This document shows, piece after piece, positions 32,476 to 44,374 of a DNA stretch of 64,000 nucleotides. The translations under genes and the position numbers were made by a program. The stretch's first letter is position 1; every line of letters starts with the position of its first letter. The notes beneath the pieces are model-generated. The model had not been told where the DNA came from, ran no database searches, and saw nothing but the letters and a program-made list of their open reading frames with translations. Source of the stretch: Fremontodendron californicum (Eukaryota; Streptophyta; Magnoliopsida; Malvales; Malvaceae); contig JAULJL010000035.1 in assembly GCA_030761205.1 (NCBI GenBank), positions 14,735,001 to 14,799,000 of the forward strand, given 5' to 3'.

Positions 32476-33951
32476 GATAGTCAAGCCGATAACTATAAAT
32501 CAAGCGCTTCTTGGGAGACAACCCAAGTTCTAAACTTTTTATTTTTTATTTATTTTTCTTTTAATTTTTAGAGTATTTTTATTTTTATTATTAATTTATT
32601 TTTATTTTGTTTTCTTTTGTAGTGACTACTCACCCAACTTGGACAAGCATGATGAAGTCTAAGAGGAAAACTAAAGATTCTCCTACGTTGCTTTCATCGA
32701 TAGGGTTTTCTTGTTCTTACTCTTTTTAGTTCTAAACATTGAGGACAATGTTTGTTTTAAGTTTAGGGGTGTGTCTTTAGATTTATTTTAGTTTGTGTGA
32801 TTGTCTAACTTTTTAGGAGTCTAATTTTTTTTTGCTTGAGATACATTGCACTTAGTATGATGGAGTCTTTATCCAATGATGAATTTTAGTAATTGATTTA
32901 TCTTGATTCTTGGGAAAACATAAGCATGAGAAGAATTTGTGTTAAGTTCTTTTGTTAGTTTCATGTTAGAATGTGATTTTCACAAATTGAGCACTTAATC
33001 TCTTGCTTAGAATTGCATAGCTTATTTAAAGACTGATTATGTTAATGTGAATTGCAATTATGTCTAGAACCTAGAATTTGTTTGATTCTTTCTCAAGACG
33101 AAATCCTAGACAACACTAAGTTGAGGAAGTGATTTAGGCCATCTTTGGATCGTTTGAGCCTTTCAAGCTTTCTTTTATATATGATTATCCTTAGTCTACC
33201 TCTTTGTGCCTAATTGATATATATCTATTTTCTTTTGATTGCCACATCTTTTAGCCTAGCCAAATAAGAAAAACCATGATTAACCTTCACTACATAAGCA
33301 TGTGACGATATTACAGGAAACAATTATGAGCCATGTCGAATTTGGGTGAAATAAAAAAAATAAAAAAGTTATGGTTATTCAGAAACGAAGAATAGAAAAA
33401 AAGTGAATAAATTGGTGAAGCAAAAAGGAAGTGTATTCAAAGAATGGGGGATGTAATTTGAGGAAAAGACTATGGATCTCAAAAATCCTGATAAAAATGT
33501 AAAATGTCCATGGGTGAATTTAAACCGAAATATATATTTATCCTATCTTGACCCTCGCCTTACATTACAAGCTTAATAAAGACCTACTTGATCCTTGATG
33601 AAGTGTTAGTCTACATTAGTGGAGAGAGAGATGAAAAGAAAACATATGAGAATCTAGTACTAATTTGTATTTTTCATTGATATAAACTTATTTAGATTGC
33701 ATGTGATGATTTGCAAAGAGATTATACACACACACACACACTGAACATCCATTCAAGCATAAAGTTTACTATTGAATTGAATCATAGATTTGGATTATGT
33801 TTATGTTCTACTTTGAATCAGGATTTTGAGGTAACTTTTGAGGTAAATTAAGAAATCATTGTTTGAGTGCATTTATCTTGAGTGATGTATGTTGAGTCAT
33901 TTTATTTAGTTAGTTTATTTTGTTTTGTTTTGCTCGAGGACTAGCAAAATA
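32476..33951 (+). other. Long 3' non-coding region of the Athila-type element
   Basis: Opens with caagcgcttcttgggagaca, the sequence usually found after Athila integrase. Contains gaggacaatgttt near 32741 followed by taagtttaggggtgtg near 32758, a decayed copy of the PPT motif, and (AC)n at 33725-33741. No env-like ORF. Confidence 0.6.
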
Positions 33952-33966
33952 TTAAGTTTGGGGGTG
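33952..33966 (+). promoter_or_regulatory. Polypurine tract
   Basis: taagtttgggggtg directly precedes the 3' LTR, the standard Athila PPT. Confidence 0.8.
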
Positions 33967-35431
33967 TGATAACTATAGGAAATATAGTTATTTTGCCACC
34001 TTTTATGCTTTTGAATCGGCTAAGTCCTTGAGGATTTTATTAGGATTTGATTAGTTTTAGATTTTTTATATTTATTTTAATTATTCATTTTATGTTTAAA
34101 ATAGTTATTTAGTTGTTATTTATGTGTTTTTATAGGTCCAAGGTAATCTGGAGCGTTGAGGTGCAAAATGACAAAATTTGGTGCATTCCAATGAGCAGGC
34201 AGATTCGATCTCCGGAGCTTCTTTCAAGAAAAACTTGATTCTAAAGACTTCATTTGAGAAAACTCACTCTTGACTTTTGAATCTGACTTCCATACCTTTC
34301 CAATAGTATAAAGCACGTCAAAATTGGAGAAGATTTGCCCAGTAAAAACAGCTTCCAAAGTGCGAGAAAATGATGGAAACAACTTGAAGCGGACAGAAAG
34401 TTGGGCCGCGGCGCCGACTCGTGAACAATACCCGCAAAATCGTGAAAAAAGGCAAATTTTTTTTTATTTTTACCTGGTTGCTTGGGCACGAAATTTGGGA
34501 CTCCAGGAGGTCTTGGATACTTTAAATAGGACTTTTTTAGGTCAGAATAAAGAGGATTGGATACCTAGAAACCGAATTCTCTCTCAAGAAGATAGCCACC
34601 CTCAAATTCTCTCAAGAAGATTGGAAGATTGAAGATTCAAGAATTGAAAACTCTTAGTTTCTTTTTTTCTCTTTTCTCTTCTTTATTTTTCTTGTGTTGT
34701 TAATGATGGTGAAACTATTTGCTTATTTGTTTTCATTAATTATCATGAACTAAATCTCTTTTACTAGGATTTGAATAGAACTCAATACATAGTTTGAATT
34801 TACTTTCTTTCTCTAGCTTAATTTAATGGTTTGTTGAGTTGTTTGTTCAATCTTGTTCTTAATGCTTCTAATTGCTTGATCACCAATTTGATTGATTTGT
34901 TAACTTAAATACAACTAGACATAGGGAGTTTAGTGTTAGACATGGATTGAATGACACATGTTTCATATTCATTTATTAGGATGATTCATCTGAAATAATT
35001 GTTAGAGCCTAAGCTTAATGAGTTCTTCTTTAATTCAATTATCATAGACATATAGTTAATTGGTTAGGAAAGATATTTTTATAAGACCATCGACAGATGC
35101 TTATAAATAAGATAGAACTCTAGGTTAATAACTCAGGATCATTAATCAAGTGAAGAGGTAGAGAGAGATTCAAGCGAAGTATTGAGAGAAGTTGTAATCC
35201 TAGACTTTTATAATTAATTGAATTCACCCTTTTTAATTTACTTGTTTCTAATATTAGTTTATTTTGATTTAGTTTTAGATTATCATCTTTAATTAGTTGT
35301 TTAGATAAGATTGAGTTTGTTAATTTTAGTACTTAGCAAAATTAATAACAATTCCTCGTGGGTTCGATACTTTACTTCCACTTTATTACTTGTTTGCAAT
35401 ACGTGCACTTGCGTAGTGAAATCCGACAACA
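33967..35431 (+). repeat. 3' LTR of Athila-type element
   Basis: 1465 bp, TGATAACTATAGG to CCGACAACA, followed by TSD CCTAT. Full-length relative to the shortened 5' LTR. Confidence 0.88.
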
Positions 35432-36303
35432 CCTATCCCAGCTGATCCAATGAAAACCTTTCCTATCGTTATTGCTTGACCACCAATATCTCCTTATTAG
35501 CCCTGTTAATTCTTCACACATAGTTTTTGGCAAGAGAAAACAGTTCATAGCATAGGTAGGTAATGATTGTAAGACTTCTTTGATAAATACCTCTTTACCA
35601 CCAAATGAAAGCAGTCACCTACTCCAACTTTGAATCCTTATTTGAACCCTTTGGACTTGAAGGCCTTTTTTTCCCCTTCCCACCATAGTCGGCAAACCCA
35701 AGTACTTATCAGGATTCGTTGCTACTTGAATTCCAAACAGACTTTAAATATCCGTCTTTTGTTCAGCTGTAGTGCTAGGGCTAAAAAAAAAAGGATCGAT
35801 TTGTCAAAATTGATTTTTTGTCCTGAGCCTTCTTCTTCATAAAGCTTTAGCATGTTCTTCAACTTTTCTCTCTCTCTTAGGTTCGCCCTTGCGAACAAAG
35901 CTGTCATCTGCAAAGAAAAGATGATTGACCCTCAGACCCAATCTACTTGCTCGGACTCCTTGTAGCTCTCTACTGGTTTGTGCCCTTGTTAGTAAAGCCG
36001 ACAATCTCCTTGAGGGAGTCCTTTGCCTGGTTTGAACCTATCAGTTACATTTCCATTGAGAATAATAGAAAATGAAACTGAAGTAACACATTTCATAATC
36101 AATGCTATCCATCTGTTTGCAAAGCCTAATTTGTGCATGATGGCCTCCAAGAAAGGCCATTCAACCCCGTCATAGGCCTTGCTCATATCGAGCTTAAGAG
36201 CAAAGTTGTTTTTTTCCCATGTTTTTTAATTTTATAGCATGTACCAGTTCATAAGCCACAATGATATTATCTGTGATCAGCCTACCAGGAACAAAAGCTC
36301 TCA
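35432..36303 (-). pseudogene. LINE ORF2 middle part: reverse transcriptase
   Basis: Reads AFVPGRLITDNIIVAYELVHA (36295-36235), then LDMSKAYDGVEWPFLEAIMH (36190-36130), a GNVTDRFKPGKGLPQGD block (36060-36000), LFFADDS with the catalytic DD at 35914-35903, ANLREREKLKNMLKLYEEEG (35890-35830), and the PTYAMNCFLLPKTLCEEL-like region down to KGFHWISWDR at 35460-35432. Frames shift several times. The last codons continue without loss at 29383 across the Athila insertion. Confidence 0.85.
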
Positions 36304-36850
36304 TGTAGCCTCCAAGTGGTTCATGTTGAAGTTCAACACAAACTGCGAATAGCTCTCTCAGGTAGTGAAGTAAGAATTAGATCAATGCTTAGATCATGAT
36401 CCATAACCCATCCAATTTGCTCCAAACGGGTAATATACCCTATCATCGTAAGCACATGAGGCTCACTGGGCTTCCCTCTGACATCTTTGTTTGGAAAAAT
36501 TCCTTTGAGATGTCAAATCTCTCAGTGTGATTATCTTTAGCGAGCAGTTCTCTAAGGTTAAGGATGATATCCTGAGCATGCGTGGCCTCATGTTGCTTTT
36601 GGAGATCGGGTGCCATACTAGCCAACATCACACATGTTGCTTGTATGAGATCATCTCTATGAACTCTATAGGCCACATTCTCCTCCTCAGTTACATCAGC
36701 AGCAGGCACATCTGGAATGGGCTTATCAAGAACATAAGCCTTCTTTTCCTGTGTCAAGATAATCTTGACATTGCGAAACCAGTCAACGAAGTTTGGCCCA
36801 GTTAATTTATTAGCATCAAGTATGCTTCTCAATGATAATGCATTTTCCAT
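36304..36850 (-). pseudogene. gag: Copia gag (UBN2 type), truncated and frameshifted
   Basis: From the ATG at 36850: ALSLRSILDANKLTGPNFVD then WFRNVKIILTQEKKAYVLD is the start of the UBN2 gag family, and LIQATCVMLASMAPDLQKQ follows. At about 36459 one base is missing (GSPVS then shift); in the new frame it reads PHVLTMIGYITRLEQIGW and LILTSLPESYSQFVLNFNM, the normal continuation. It ends at NMNHLEAT, about two-thirds of the usual domain, where the LINE resumes. Gag would package the copia RNA; this copy cannot. Confidence 0.88.
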
Positions 36851-38495
36851 TTTAGCGTTTATATCCTATATGAATCAGAACATTTAATAGTCAATAAATA
36901 GCAAGCAGTAATCATTTCTATCAGGCTTTAATACTTAAATGATTATTCTTATTATTTTAACAAAATAATAGCCCTCAACTACTATCTCGAGAAATTTAAC
37001 TCTTAAACTTCTTAATGAGCTAGGACCCCTTTCATTCCAGCATAACCTTGAGTGACTCAACAAGCTATGTTGAAACTAATTGAGTAGGTAACTTAATTTA
37101 TCAATTACATCTCTATGCAACTCCTAGATCCAGTTAGGTGACAACTCTTTGCTTAAATACATCATATGCATTTCGCCTAACTTTGCCTCTAAATGTCATG
37201 TGATCAAGTTTGACTCATCCGGATTACATAACACTTAGTTGAGTAAGACCAACCTTCTATAACTCAAACATGTTCGTACATAAGTTTGACCTTGAGTGAC
37301 TCAACAAGCCTCCGAATGGAAGAACTCTGGTTATCTTGTTATGATGGTGGAAGGCAACTTATCATGCGTAACATGGACTCAATATAATTTAATGAAGGAT
37401 TTCATTTAACTCTTATATAGGTCTCATTGATTTCATACTTGATTGGCATGCATAGCATTCATTTAATTACATACATCACATATATATAATTCAAAATAAA
37501 TCTATCACATGCAATCTACTAGGATGATTATGGACTTAATTCTAATCTAGTTTCTTTGAGCCATTAGGAAATTAGTTGGTCAAATTCCTAAGGGATACCA
37601 TACATAGTCTTTGAAAGCTTTGTTGGTGATCTCCTTAGTTACTTCTTCTTGGCACCATATCTCCTTACAAACTTGGAATTTACATAAATTTAACTTCCTA
37701 TCCTAAATCTAAATCTATAAAGAATATAACAATTACATTGCTTTATCAGAAACCTCGAGTTACATTCGATGGGAGTTAGATTAGAAGAGAATTTAGAACT
37801 CCAGAATGAAAAAGAGAAGGCAGGGTGCGTAGACCCTATTTATAAAATACCAATAATAAAATTCAACCATACATATCCTAGTCATACTAAGGTCTAGTCC
37901 ATAACCATCCTTCATGCATACATAATCAAATTACAAGCATGAATTAAAAACATGCATAGTCAATATCACCTGGTGATCTTGTGTAATATTTTCATAAATG
38001 TCATCAAATAAATTTGAGACAATTTATCAAATCATTCTAGCAATTTCGGTTCCACCTATTAAAACACTTTTAATAACATTTTAACAATTAAGAAAGCTAT
38101 TTTGAAATCTGACTTTACCAAACTTTTAGGTTGCTTGTCTTAATTAGGACAAAACATTCTAGCATGCTCAAAATCCTAAACCTTTTAGGACACTTCATTA
38201 CCCTAGAAAACATGTGGAACGTTTCCACACTCATGCTCAAATTTTATGGCATGCAAACACCTACAAAACAGTCTAGAAAATGTTGATTAAAACAATTTTA
38301 ATCTTCCGTTTAAACAATTTTAAACATGATTAAAGTCATTATATAGCTACTGTCTAGATTTAACAAAATTAAAGAAAACAACTTTTGTTTTAAATCCTTA
38401 GGAACAGAAATCATGTCAAAATCAATACACAACACAATAACTTGTATATCACCGAGAATTGACATGCACAAACCTCATGTAAACAACAGAACCTT
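36851..38495 (-). other. Copia leader, ~1.65 kb
   Basis: No long open frame. accttgagtgactcaacaag occurs twice (about 37045 and 37288), a dispersed direct repeat. Confidence 0.5.
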
Positions 38496-38508
38496 GGCTC
38501 TGATACCA
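38496..38508 (-). promoter_or_regulatory. Primer-binding site, initiator tRNA-Met
   Basis: Minus strand TGGTATCAGAGCC one base from the LTR end: the standard initiator-methionine primer site. Confidence 0.88.
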
Positions 38509-38509
38509 C

Positions 38510-40745
38510 TGTTGGGTTATGCTACTCTTGAGCTCATGCTTAAATATAATAATCAAAGTGCAGCGAAAGTAAACAAAGAAGCACCCGGAGTACAACAGGA
38601 TCTTAGACTTGTGTTTGGCATAGGTTTATAGCATTCAAAACAAAATAAATTACCCATATGATTTAGAATTTACCTACTTAAGATATCGTAACCTTAAGTT
38701 GCATATCCAAATTGCAAATTTCTCTCAACTCCAAGATCCAATTCAAACAAGATCACAAGAAGCACAATTGTCCTCCCTCTAGAGCTAGTCCACACAAATA
38801 GCTGATGGATCATTCTCTAAGGTATGGCGATTCACTTGTGCTAGCAAGTTGATCCTAAGATCACAATCAAAAGATCTATCTATTGTGTTTATCTTCCTAA
38901 ATCAATCTCACTCAACAAGGAAGAGAAGGGGCAAGAAAAACACCAAGAGGAAGAGAAATTGTGGCAAGCACAAATCTTACAAGGAGGTGGCAATATCACT
39001 ATTTTGCTAGGTTAGGGTTCTCTTCTTGAAACCAAAATTTTTCTCAAGAAAAATCAGAATATCTCAAGTAATAATTACAAGCTTAGGTTGCAGCTACAAC
39101 CTCTATATCTGATATATAAGTAGGCGCAAACCCTGACCCCTCTCCCTAAGCTTGGCCGGCCCCTGTAGCTTATTGCACAAGATTTTCATTAATCCACTTG
39201 GATTTAAACTATTTAATTCTAAGATGGATCAATATGCCCATTATATTATCTAATAATATTAATGTTCCAACAATTTTAATGCCTTAAGTTGGGCCAACTA
39301 TCCTTAGTGGACAGTCCTAAATTAGAATAGTCACTTTGGATCCATTCTAATTTATCCTGCTTATTTATTGGATAGATTAATTTCTAAGCGAAAGTAATTT
39401 AATTCTCAATTAAATTTCTTTATCCTCATGAACAATTCATGTCATTAATCTATTAATATCATCCCATGACATTATTCAAATATAGCATAGTCATGCGAAA
39501 TTCACCTTGTTTATCACTATGTCAAAGTCGACTATACTAGTTTATTTAAGACTTCTTGATTCCTCTTATCTCATTAAGACATTGTCCTTGGATTTCTCAA
39601 ATCTCAATTATGTCTTAATCTTTCTTAATTGAACTTTTTCAATTAAGTCCTCAATATAGATCTTTTATTCTATTAAGTTTTATCTTAATAGAATACCATG
39701 TTTAATCCATACATATCTGTTCTTATGTGTGTGACCTTCTAGGTTCCCAATATGTTGGCAATGAACATATTTTAATCTCATTAACTTGCTTTCATAGATA
39801 ATGAGCGGGATCTAGCAACCCATCATGACCACCCAAATATTGTGAAGTCAGCATGACCTTTTAGAAACCTTTCAGCAACCAGTCTGTCAGTGTAATACGG
39901 TCATTTCACCATATATTTCGGATAGCGCATGAGCATGGTGTAGTGTCTACTCATAATCAATCCATATTAGTTCTTCGCAACTTATTATTAACCTTATGAA
40001 TTTAGAGAAACAACTTTCTCCTAAATCCATCATGCTTTGGCCAAAGACTTAATCAAGTTAATCGTAGTCAAGAACAAATGAGGATATGTCTCCATTATCA
40101 CAGGGAGTAGTGAATCCTCTCTGGATCACTCATGCATCTTCGTATGGTTCTTGTCATACCCAATAACACCCTACCATAAGCATCCTCTTGTTTGGGACCC
40201 GTTCGTGATGAAATCTAAGTATGACACTCTCGATACAAGATGACCTGGTATCACAAGTTTGAGGACTAACTTACGCGACTGGTACTAAGAGAACATTTAT
40301 CATAGATACTGGAGTGATATTACCAAATGAAGTTCTCTTGGCGGGCTATGTTCAGTGAACTTGTTCAACAGACAAGCACCTATATGTTATCCCAAGTATC
40401 CTATACTTTAACCTGTATGAGATCGGTTGCTTACTTCATAAGTAAGAAGGCTTAACATATAATAGTATTTGAGCATTGCCAATGCCCAGTCTTGGCAATA
40501 TGATGACTAGGAACAGTTTGAGGAATAAGGCTTTGATGCATAAGGATCTCATAATTATAACTCTTTATAATTCCTTTGCAAGGCCATTATGTTCCATGGG
40601 CCTCATCCGATTAGTACTTAATAACTCCTTATTATTGTACTAACATGAAGGAAAACCTTGTATCACTATCTTCATAGTGAAGGGTATGCTTTATTGCCTG
40701 TGTATCCCATGCTCAATCTGATTGGCTCTAGGGCATACACCAACA
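38510..40745 (-). repeat. Copia 5' LTR, 2.24 kb
   Basis: Minus strand TGTTGGTGTATGCCCTAGAG to GCATAACCCAACA. TG...CA ends with a 6-bp inverted repeat. Long for a copia LTR. No coding content seen. Confidence 0.8.
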
Positions 40746-41654
40746 CCACCTTCTTAAATCTGCTTAGAATGGTGTCATCTTTGGTGCTGTTCCAAACACT
40801 GGTGACCACTGCTTCAATTCGCTATCTTTTGACCATGATGCCTCAAAAAAGAATCTTCTTTTTTTATTCCCTCTGGATCTTCCTAGCCTACCTCCAACCA
40901 TGTCTAATAATAGTGGGCAATCATCTGATCGCGAACTCAGCAAGTGTTCCACTAAGTAGTGTGGGGATATATCTAGCCATTCCTTTGTTGCAAGATCTCT
41001 GTCCAACCTTTTCCTGACCTGATCCTCAGCTGCCCTATTATTGGTCCATGTATACCACACCCCCTTGAATCCTATATCCTGTAGGTTGCGATCCTCTAAT
41101 GCCTCTCTGAATGCTTCCATTTGTCCTTCTGGTCTCAAACAATTCCCACTTTTCTCACTACCATATAATATTTCATTAAAGTCACTAATGCATACCCAAG
41201 GTAATGAGGACTGACCTGCCAGCCTTCTCATGAGATTCCAAGATTCAATCCTTCTTCCTCTGTCAACCTCGCCATAGAACCCCATAATCCTTTGTGTAGC
41301 CTGATTATGTTCCCAAATTTCCATATCAATATGGTTGATTGAGAAACTCCTAAGCTGGAAATTTAAATCTGTTTTCCACTTCATCGCCAGCCCATGGTTG
41401 ATTGAGAAACTCCTAAGCTAGAAAGTTAAATCTATTTTCCACATCATCGCCAGCCTACCTCTTCTACCACTGCAATCCACCACAAAATAATTTTCCTTGT
41501 TGCTCCTCCTTATAATTCTATCAAATTCTGAGTTAATCATCTTCGTCTCACATAGAAACACCACATCGAGATCTTGTTTTTGAATGAGCTTTTTTAAAGC
41601 TCGAACTGTCCATAGGTTCCCAAGCCCACGACAGTTCCAATTCAGGATTTTCAT
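40746..41654 (-). pseudogene. LINE ORF2 N-terminus: apurinic-type endonuclease
   Basis: ATG at 41654 starts MKILNWNCRGLGNLWTVRAL and VFLCETKM, the endonuclease entry with its catalytic N and E. After a 63-bp in-frame tandem duplication (41331-41393 repeated at 41394-41456), in which one copy has TAG where the other has CAG, the frame continues to MGFYGEVDRGRRIESW, WVCISDFNEILYGSEKSG, VWYTWTNNR, VRKRLDRDLAT and RSDDCPLLLD, the remaining endonuclease motifs (SDFNE, TWTNNR, SDHxPL with H replaced by C). It nicks target DNA to prime insertion. The H-to-C change would probably remove catalysis. It ends at the copia LTR. Confidence 0.88.
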
Positions 41655-42165
41655 TGTGATTGGTGGGGCTGGAGTACGCCTCCGCCATTGAAACTTCTTC
41701 CCTTTCGACTATTTTTATCCTCTTATCGGCCATATCTTGCTTTGTCCCTTCGCAAGAAGAATCTCCTTCCCTATCTTTCTTTTTTCCTTGACACGATTAC
41801 TGGATTGCTGTTGTCACTTGTAGATGTCCTCGCTAATTTTTTCCATTTGGCCACGGATTTGCCACTATTGTTAAGGATATCTTCACTAGCATTCTGATCC
41901 CTTATTCCAAAAGTGCCCTGAAAAAAGTTTGCCTTATTAGTATCTATTTGCTTCAAAGGCTCACCTCCCAATCTAACAGATTTACTCTTGCCATTGTTAC
42001 CCAAAGTATCAACAGTCAATGGCCATCCCATGGTACTCATCTCCTGATTTTTTGCCTTCAGATCAAAAATAAATTCAGTGATTAGTGCAGGTGATTGTGG
42101 TTGACTACTCATCCTGACAACTGTACCCAGATCACTCCCCAATTTTGTCATAGTTGTCAATTCCG

Positions 42166-43073
42166 CTATACTTTTCCTGCCCCCAACTCCACCCCCTCTG
42201 CCGTCGCTGAGACAGTCCTTACCATCGAACCTCCCCGGACCTGGGTTGTGTTCATCCGATCAGCAGCAATTGGTAGAACATGACTATCCTTACCCATCAT
42301 GTTCCTTCCCTTTGATCGCTTTAATGGTGATGCCCTGAGCCAATCGCCAAATTGCCGAATGTGATTTTTGGTTGCATTCTTTGTTTGTTTGATATCACAT
42401 TCAAACTCAACATGACCGATCTTCCCACATTCATAGCAAAGATTAGGCAATCGTTCATACTTTAGCCGTCCCCATTGTTCCTTTCCCTCCCTCGTACGTT
42501 GAAGCAGGATCCCCTTTTTATAGGCTTCAAAATATTCATCTCTATCCTTATTCTGATAAATATCCCAAAGCTTCCGTTATTGGTATTCATGTCCAAACCA
42601 ATCACCCGACCAATTTTACTACCCATTTTCACCGCCATTTCTTTGTTCAGCCAACCTAATGGGAGATCGTAGATTCGCACCCATAAATTAGGTAGATCAA
42701 AAGTGTAGTCCCTTGGGCGTAACCTATCATTGTATTGTTGCAACAGAAGGATATGTTTGTCGAAACTCCATGGGCTCCCCTCTTCTATTCTTTTCCTATC
42801 CCTTAAAGTCAAGAACTTGAACAAGAAAAGATCAGAATCAAGAATCAGGATGTTTACCTCTTTGGCCAATCTCTATATGATTTTGAATGTAGCCATCATC
42901 GCCTCCTCATTAATTAGCTTGTTCATCAAGAGCTTTCCCACTAACCACGCTTTAGAATCTTCTCCATCTATTGTTTTAGACCCACCACCCATTTCCATTG
43001 TTTCTCGTTCTTCATCTGTGAATGTTAACTTGGAACACAACTTCTCTAAATCGGGATCCATCATAAGGATCAA
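42166..43073 (-). pseudogene. LINE ORF1: DUF4283 and zinc-knuckle RNA-binding protein
   Basis: Begins near 43073 with DPDLEKLCSKLTFTDEERET, a usual start of plant L1 ORF1 proteins. An in-frame TAG follows FKII at 42875-42873, then LAKEVNILILDSDLFLFKF and GSPWSFDKHILLLQQYNDRL with LPNLWVRIYDLPLGWLNKEM: the DUF4283 domain. After a frame change the zinc knuckle LCYECGKIGHVEFEC (42440-42396) and a basic linker follow. The remaining low-complexity part runs toward 41700. ORF1 proteins coat LINE RNA. A 5' untranslated stretch of about 145 bp to 43217 completes the element. Confidence 0.85.
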
Positions 43074-43335
43074 GCAAAATACTTATTTCAAAGCACTGAA
43101 GAAACTCAAAGAGGGATCTTGAGATAATAAATCTCTGTACAAGACAAGATGTATTTCTTCCCACAGAGAGTTAGGGAGACTCAAGTCTTTTCTTTAGTTA
43201 TGGTGAATCTTGATAGTTTAATGCACTCTTTAAGAAAAGCCTTATTGTTATTAAATCATATTTGACTCTTGTAGTATGCTAAATATTTATTGTGGTACTC
43301 ATATTTTAAAAATATGTAATGTGCTATTTGTATTA

Positions 43336-43562
43336 GGGTTAAATACTCAATTGATTCTTGTATTTTATATATTTTGTCCGTTTGGTACTTGAAAAATAAA
43401 ATTTATCATTTTAATACTCGAACTTTCATTCCGTCATTTACATTGACCCTTTCGACTAACACCGTTAATTAATGGCTGATGTGACAAAATACGCCCAATC
43501 AGAGCATGACATGTGACAAAAATACCACATTAATGCCACGTCATGAGTGCCACTTTGTCATG
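43336..43562 (+). repeat. Left TIR of the Mutator-like element
   Basis: Pairs with 47250-47470 along its whole length with scattered mismatches, for example cttgaaaaataaaat, cgaactttcattcc, ttaattaatgg and gcatgacatgtg. Confidence 0.88.
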
Positions 43563-43739
43563 AAAAGAAAAAAATTTCAAAAAAAATATAAAAAAGAAAA
43601 GAAAAAAAAAAAAGACAGAATGAAGAAATATATTACATTGATTAGCCATGATAGAAGAAATTAAGATATAATCAAGGAAGCAAATGAGAAGAAAATTACG
43701 ATTCATAATAGACAAAATGAGAAACAAACCGCTACCCAT

Positions 43740-44265
43740 TCTTCGGCAGCCCCAATAAATCCTTCTAGTATATACAAAACTTGCAATTCTTTCCCATAAA
43801 CAAAATCAAAGAAAATAGGCATTTCTTTCCCGGTCGTCTATTTAGAGTGCAAATTATCCAAATCGGAAACATCATCAATATTCACAAAGTCAGAAGAATC
43901 AAAGGCCATCGATTTTTGTTGAAATTTCCCAAAATAAATCAAAACAGATGCTGAGTAGAGTACCCAGTTCACTTCACCAACTCAGATACCCGTCCAACAT
44001 CAGGAGACGACCCCGTTGGATGACGACGGTCAAGAGAATTTTCCTTACTCAGCTTTGCGTACATCCTTGCCCTTAAGTCTCTCCCAGACTCCACTCTCTC
44101 CATTGCAGGTTCCTCTTCAAAAGCGTTACATTCCCAGAGGTCAAACTAACCAAGGCCAGACAGAGTCGGTGTACGAGTTGGAGTTGAAGGAGAGCTGCAG
44201 AAGCCGGGTCGGAGTGTGGAGCCCCGAGGAGAACCGAAACCTGATCCCATTTCTTTTCCCCGTTT
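43740..44265 (+). other. GC-richer, gene-like segment inside the Mutator-like element
   Basis: Composition is unlike the rest of the element. A 110-codon plus-strand frame (44016-44348) begins DDDGQENFPYSALRTSLPLS and contains ESVYELELKESCRSRVGVWS before turning into low complexity. On the minus strand a short frame starts MAFDSSDFVNIDDVSDLDNL at about 43910. I recognise neither. Position and composition fit a captured host-gene fragment, but that is inference. Confidence 0.4.
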
Positions 44266-44374
44266 CTTTTCCCTACTTTTTTATTTTATTTTTTTCATTT
44301 TTATTAAAAATATTCAAATTTTTTTTAATTTTTTTTACAAAATTTTAAATATCCATTAGATAAATTTTGCATCT

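Larger units (their letters stand above)
29384..35431 (+). mobile_element. Athila-type element lacking pol (TR-GAG-like), inserted in the LINE
   Basis: Plus-strand element of 6048 bp with TSD CCTAT (29379-29383, 35432-35436). It has a 5' LTR, tRNA-Asp-type PBS, gag, aspartic protease, a 1.5-kb non-coding tail, a PPT and a 3' LTR. There is no RT, RNase H or integrase: the protease ORF runs straight into the 3' region that normally follows pol in Athila. It therefore depended on a partner's pol. The 5' LTR lost about 0.75 kb compared with the 3' LTR. Confidence 0.92.
36304..40745 (-). mobile_element. Copia element fragment: 5' LTR, leader and part of gag
   Basis: Minus-strand order: LTR (40745-38510), PBS (38508-38496), a long leader, gag (36850 to 36304). 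Pol and the 3' LTR are absent; gag stops abruptly against LINE RT sequence. It lies inside the LINE, so a complete insertion followed by a deletion that also took LINE sequence is the simplest history. Confidence 0.8.
27824..43217 (-). mobile_element. L1-type LINE, originally near full length, broken by two LTR elements
   Basis: Minus-strand parts in order: 43217-40746 (ORF1 and endonuclease), 36303-35432 (RT), 29383-27824 (RT end, zf-RVT, RNase H, poly(A) as a T-run at 27824-27834). TTAATGCAC at 27815-27823 and 43218-43226 is a plausible TSD, supporting one insertion. The Athila-type element splits the codons for a WDR motif, and the frame resumes exactly on the far side (LCTAKHMGG). At the copia junction roughly 250 codons between endonuclease and RT are missing, so a deletion accompanied or followed that event. 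Confidence 0.75.

Noticed and set aside
32758..32773. PPT-like taagtttaggggtgtg as an LTR boundary
   Set aside because: No LTR start follows it; the true PPT with LTR is at 33952-33967. Probably a decayed internal copy of the motif.
35340..35420. tRNA-like wording (cgtgggttcgatac)
   Set aside because: It is part of the Athila-type LTR and no cloverleaf with acceptor and anticodon arms can be drawn around it.
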